Position numbers and translations under genes: made by a program. Below, one piece after another: positions 6,568 to 8,730 of a stretch of DNA of 8,730 nucleotides. Positions within the stretch are counted from its first letter, which is position 1, and each line of letters starts with the position of its first letter. Origin of the DNA: CAZKBP01 sp964551015 (GTDB lineage Bacteria; Bacteroidota; Bacteroidia; Cytophagales; Microscillaceae); the NCBI GenBank assembly GCA_964551015.1, contig CAZKBP010000079.1, positions 1 through 8,730 on the forward strand, in the 5' to 3' direction. Under the pieces are notes generated by a model. That model was given only the letters and a program-made list of their open reading frames with translations. It did no database searches and had not been told where the DNA came from.

Positions 6568-6608
6568 ATGAATCGAGTCCAAGAGATCAACCAAGGTAAG
6601 CCATCTGT

Positions 6609-7175
6609 ATGCATAGCGTTTATGCTTTTCGTGTTCATTTTTTGGGAATTTTATGCTTTCTGAGCAGTTTAATTGCTTGCGAAGAGGAGCGAGTTCCCGA
6701 AATCGAGAAAATCGTTTGCTCCTTTGGCCCTCATTTTTTCAGTAGTGTGGAGTTAGGCGCGAATGGGCAGTATTTTTATGCAGGATTTCCGACCGTAGGG
6801 GAGGAGAAGCGACCGGGCAATCTATTCGGGCCAGAAGGGCAAGCACTGAGCTACTATTACTCAGCAGAACAAGGGGAGTTATTTCAACACTTCAAGGAGG
6901 AGCTAGAAAGGTATGATTTCCAAAGAATTAAGGCAGGGAATTATGGTTTGGAAGAAATTTTCGTAGAAGAAAGCCTTTATTATTTTTGTGTCTATTATGA
7001 CGACGGATCGCAAAAATGCTTATATGGCAATGACTTTCCCAATCACCTCAATGACTTGATCCAACAATTCATGGATTCTCACCAATCTATCAAGCTCAAT
7101 AAAGTCAGCGAATTACACATTTTCGAGACCGCTCATAAAGTCTACATTGACACGCCCAGCGAGCCTAATTACTGA
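6609..7175 (+). CDS. Small lipoprotein, function unknown
   Basis: 188 residues; I do not recognise the family. The N-terminus is a lipoprotein signal: a hydrophobic stretch (about 11-23) ending in the lipobox LIAC with Cys24, then EEE. Acidic residues right after the lipid-bearing cysteine resemble the export signal that sends Bacteroidota lipoproteins to the cell surface, so an outer-membrane, perhaps surface-exposed, location is inferred. The mature part is acidic and rich in aromatic residues (YYYSAEQ, LYYFCVYYDDG), with no catalytic motif seen. The ATG at 6609 is the first in frame after a stop at 6597-6599 and lies about 35 bases after a predicted transcription start. The n-region (MHSVYAFRVH) is weakly basic. 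A second frame opens upstream and runs through 6663 with a better n-region; one extra T in the run at 6638-6643 would join the two. It converges on the sulfotransferase gene, 121 bases away, with no clear terminator between. Confidence 0.75.
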   Translation: MHSVYAFRVHFLGILCFLSSLIACEEERVPEIEKIVCSFGPHFFSSVELGANGQYFYAGFPTVGEEKRPGNLFGPEGQALSYYYSAEQGELFQHFKEELERYDFQRIKAGNYGLEEIFVEESLYYFCVYYDDGSQKCLYGNDFPNHLNDLIQQFMDSHQSIKLNKVSELHIFETAHKVYIDTPSEPNY

Positions 7176-7296
7176 GCTTGACCCTTCGGCTGGAAAGAAC
7201 CTCTTCTTGGTGGGTAGAATTGCGCAAAGAATAAAGTCACCAGACCCTCAAACCTAGGTAGAAAATGCAGATTCAACGAAGGCAGATTTTTTGAGC

Positions 7297-8124
7297 TTAA
7301 TCACTCTTTTGGGTTCGCGTTTTTTGTTTTCTTTTGTCGTAGCGAGCTAGGTATTTCTTGGCTAGCTTAGGATAATTATTAAAATAATAATCATCAAATT
7401 CGTTGATTTGCTCGGGCGTTAGGTTAGACTTGGAGTGATAATCCATACGCTTGGTGCCCGCCGTGAAAGAGTCGTGTCCGCTCTTGGTATAAGAAGAAAC
7501 GGAAGCCTCGTAGTGCTCATCCAAGTGGGCGATCATATCATCTACTTTGGCTTGGTCTACGGAGAAGAAATCTGCTACTCGGCGTATAGTAGGCTCAGGA
7601 TCTGTTTGCAGGTCTTCATAATAGATCAGCATTTTCTTACCAGAGAACTTGTCAAAAGCTTCAATATTTTTGATATACCAGTGATTTGGCTGCTCGATTT
7701 TCCCATCAAACTCTAAAAAAGGAACTACATCTCGGATTTGCTTCCAAAGGTCTCTGTTATGTCGGATCAAACACTCACGGTAATCCCGGATGACTAAGAT
7801 CACGGCTACGTGCTTGTGCATCACCTTGTAGGCTTGGTGTGCACGGTCAACGGCATACTTGTCTCCACGTATTCTGCGTTTTGAGCCGGGGGTGGGCAGA
7901 TCAGTAAGGGTCTCAATAATGTAACGAAGCCAATTGGTACCACTTCGAGAATAAGAGGCCAGGAGTGGCCGGCGGTAGTATCCAAAGCCAACAATGGCAT
8001 CGGATCGGCGAAAATACTTGACCCGAACTCTGTTTAGTACCTTCTGGGGGAGAAGTAAGGTGGCCCAGACCATACTGTAGCCTTTATCTTTTTGGACGCT
8101 GTAGTATTTTCGGAGAATGTTCAT
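7297..8124 (-). CDS. PAPS-dependent sulfotransferase-type protein
   Basis: 275 residues, typical for a bacterial Sulfotransfer_1/3-like protein. The 5'-phosphosulfate-binding loop is YSRSGTNWLR (58-67), with Arg60 where many animal enzymes have Lys; Arg is common in bacterial members. The 3'-phosphate-binding region is VILVIRDYRECLIRH (108-122) with Arg113. His103 or His105 in MHKHV may be the general base (inference). YEDLQTDPEPTIRRVADFF (169-187) is the usual conserved helix region. The C-terminus is very basic (KRKQKTRTQKS). Such enzymes move sulfate from PAPS to a hydroxyl or amine of a sugar, lipid or small molecule; the acceptor is unknown. No glycosyltransferases or PAPS synthesis genes are nearby. 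The ATG follows CTAAA with no Shine-Dalgarno. It lies between the two copies of the folded repeat. Confidence 0.87.
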   Translation of the reverse strand: MNILRKYYSVQKDKGYSMVWATLLLPQKVLNRVRVKYFRRSDAIVGFGYYRRPLLASYSRSGTNWLRYIIETLTDLPTPGSKRRIRGDKYAVDRAHQAYKVMHKHVAVILVIRDYRECLIRHNRDLWKQIRDVVPFLEFDGKIEQPNHWYIKNIEAFDKFSGKKMLIYYEDLQTDPEPTIRRVADFFSVDQAKVDDMIAHLDEHYEASVSSYTKSGHDSFTAGTKRMDYHSKSNLTPEQINEFDDYYFNNYPKLAKKYLARYDKRKQKTRTQKSD

Positions 8125-8402
8125 TTTAGTAAACTCAGGAACTGTGTTTTCTGGTTACTGACCATAGATGCTTTTAAAGTGCTAAAAGACATAAGGTTGG
8201 ATGGTCATTTGAAATTGATAGAGCTGATCAGGTCTTCACAATCCCAGTTTTGGGATACATCTTAATTGCGTAATTCTTACGCTAGGGTTTTGACGAATAA
8301 ACGCCAGCATTATTTCATTCTTTGATCTTTCTACACAAATCCCAGCCTATTCGCCCCAGATAGCGTGTTTAGACTACTTCAGGATTTTACTCGCATCAGT
8401 GC
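8125..8402. other. Gene-free stretch upstream of the sulfotransferase
   Basis: No supported gene on either strand. It must hold the minus-strand promoter of the sulfotransferase gene, but I find no full TAnnTTTG box there. Two small perfect stems occur: ATCCCA/TGGGAT (8241-8246, 8251-8256) and GCGTAA/TTACGC (8268-8273, 8277-8282, 3-base loop); neither is followed by a T-run in a useful direction. A 24-codon minus-strand frame (8236-8310) is discussed among the rejected items. Confidence 0.5.
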
Positions 8403-8492
8403 CTACCCGATGCTCTTGACCAGCACTTTGGCCTTTTTTATTCCCACGCTCACCCAGATTATATTGCAGGGTAGGTTTGAATTTGTGTAAAC
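8403..8492 (-). pseudogene. Decayed C-terminal fragment of a second PLP transsulfuration gene
   Basis: Translated on the minus strand, this segment contains LPCNIIWVSVGIKKAKVL, which aligns without gaps to LPWNMVRVSVGMEEAEVL near the C-terminus of the intact PLP enzyme at 211-1371. At the DNA level 8421-8473 matches 247-299 at 39 of 53 positions by hand count, including an 11-base identity ATTCCCACGCT, and the weaker ungapped match continues to 8492. The frame is closed by TAA at 8493-8495, directly upstream of the fragment, and by TAG at 8403-8405, about six residues short of the normal end. Three glutamates of the intact enzyme are lysines here. The catalytic lysine region is absent. I read it as the 3' remnant of a paralogue or old duplicate; 74 percent identity over a short length leaves some room for coincidence. 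Confidence 0.62.
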
Positions 8493-8628
8493 TTAACCCG
8501 TATTCATGGAAAACCCATTATTGCAATATACTGTTTTTATATGATATTTTTTTGATAATACTAGAAAGAAATCCCTTTCGTGCCCTCACCTTCACAAAAC
8601 CTAAACGCTGCTGAGATTCCTACCTGAT
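8493..8628. other. AT-rich stretch between gene remnant and folded repeat
   Basis: No open frame or motif I can support. It includes a strongly AT-rich segment (about 8521-8570, with T-runs). If the remnant at 8403-8492 once continued upstream, it would have covered this region, but I cannot trace similarity to the PLP enzyme beyond about 8492. Confidence 0.4.
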
Positions 8629-8718
8629 TGTCGCCCTGCAAGGGTCTTGTCTTGAAGAGCCACATTTTGGGCAAACCTCTCGGGTCGGGACTGCCCACAA
8701 GTTCCTTTCAGGATGACA
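8629..8718. repeat. Folded intergenic repeat, copy B (90 bases)
   Basis: Same orientation as 6340-6430. The ends are TGTCGCCCTG (8629-8638) and CAGGATGACA (8709-8718); they pair with one wobble and one mismatch, and pairing continues with CAAGG/CCTTT. The core GAAGAGCCACATTTTGGGC is identical to copy A, while the right half of the loop differs more. It lies 12 bases from the window end. Confidence 0.82.
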
Positions 8719-8730
8719 TGAAATTGCTGA

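Larger units (their letters stand above)
6217..6608. other. 392-base spacer between peptidase and lipoprotein genes
   Basis: No supported gene. It begins GGTCATCCCGCTAC just after the peptidase stop, recalling the GTCATCC end of the folded repeat that follows, but the match is too short to call another copy. The repeat occupies 6340-6430 and is followed by eight G (6431-6438). A small stem AAGAAG/CTTCTT (6535-6540, 6547-6552) followed by T lies before a -7 box at 6560-6567. No convincing terminator for the peptidase gene is seen. Confidence 0.6.

Noticed and set aside
7435..7716. 93-residue plus-strand ORF
   Set aside because: It is fully inside the sulfotransferase gene on the other strand, with no motif of its own.
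8236..8310. Minus-strand 24-codon frame containing FIRQNPSVRITQL, similar to the start of helix-turn-helix domains
   Set aside because: Too short, with no full helix-turn-helix and stops close on both sides. It could be another gene remnant but I cannot support it.
8365..8490. Plus-strand 41-residue hydrophobic ORF starting with GTG
   Set aside because: It looked like a small membrane protein, but it lies exactly antisense to the PLP-enzyme remnant, which explains its protein-like composition better.
8629..8718. CRISPR-like repeat pair with 6340-6430
   Set aside because: Only two copies, over 2 kb apart, with inverted ends and no spacer array or cas gene.

Overview
The window looks like Bacteroidota (Cytophagales/Saprospirales-like), though I cannot name a genus. 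Genes lack Shine-Dalgarno sequences and have A/T-rich leaders. Two promoter regions carry the phylum's TAnnTTTG -7 box, one with a TTTG -33 element 20 bases upstream. The gene content fits too: OmpA-like protein, BatE-like TPR/SH3 protein, secreted M14 peptidase with a GATase-like C-terminus, and a lipoprotein with acidic residues after its cysteine.

Layout. 1-163: C-terminal end of an OmpA/MotB-domain protein (+), converging over a shared hairpin terminator on a transsulfuration-type PLP enzyme (-, 211-1371). A 187-base AT-rich divergent spacer full of CAAATT/AATTTG words separates that enzyme from a short-chain dehydrogenase (+, 1559-2365). This converges on a TPR/membrane/SH3b protein (-, 2440-3183). 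Then come tRNA-Lys(TTT) (+, 3251-3323) with a good promoter and intrinsic terminator, and a repeat-rich spacer: two copies of a 57-58 base direct repeat around a perfect 26-base palindrome. It leads into a large secreted M14 carboxypeptidase-like protein (+, 3655-6216). The last third is looser: a ~91-base folded repeat, a small unrecognised lipoprotein (+, 6609-7175), a PAPS-dependent sulfotransferase-type gene (-, 7297-8124), and about 600 bases without an intact gene.

That last stretch holds a decayed C-terminal fragment of a second PLP transsulfuration gene (8403-8492, -), aligning without gaps to the end of the intact gene at 211-1371, and a second copy of the folded repeat (8629-8718).

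The genes do not form an operon; neighbours mostly converge or diverge and read as unrelated single-gene units. I see no defence system, CRISPR array, transposase, integrase or biosynthetic cluster. The more interesting material is non-coding: two repeat families, a palindrome, face-to-face promoters between the TPR gene and tRNA-Lys, and the gene remnant.
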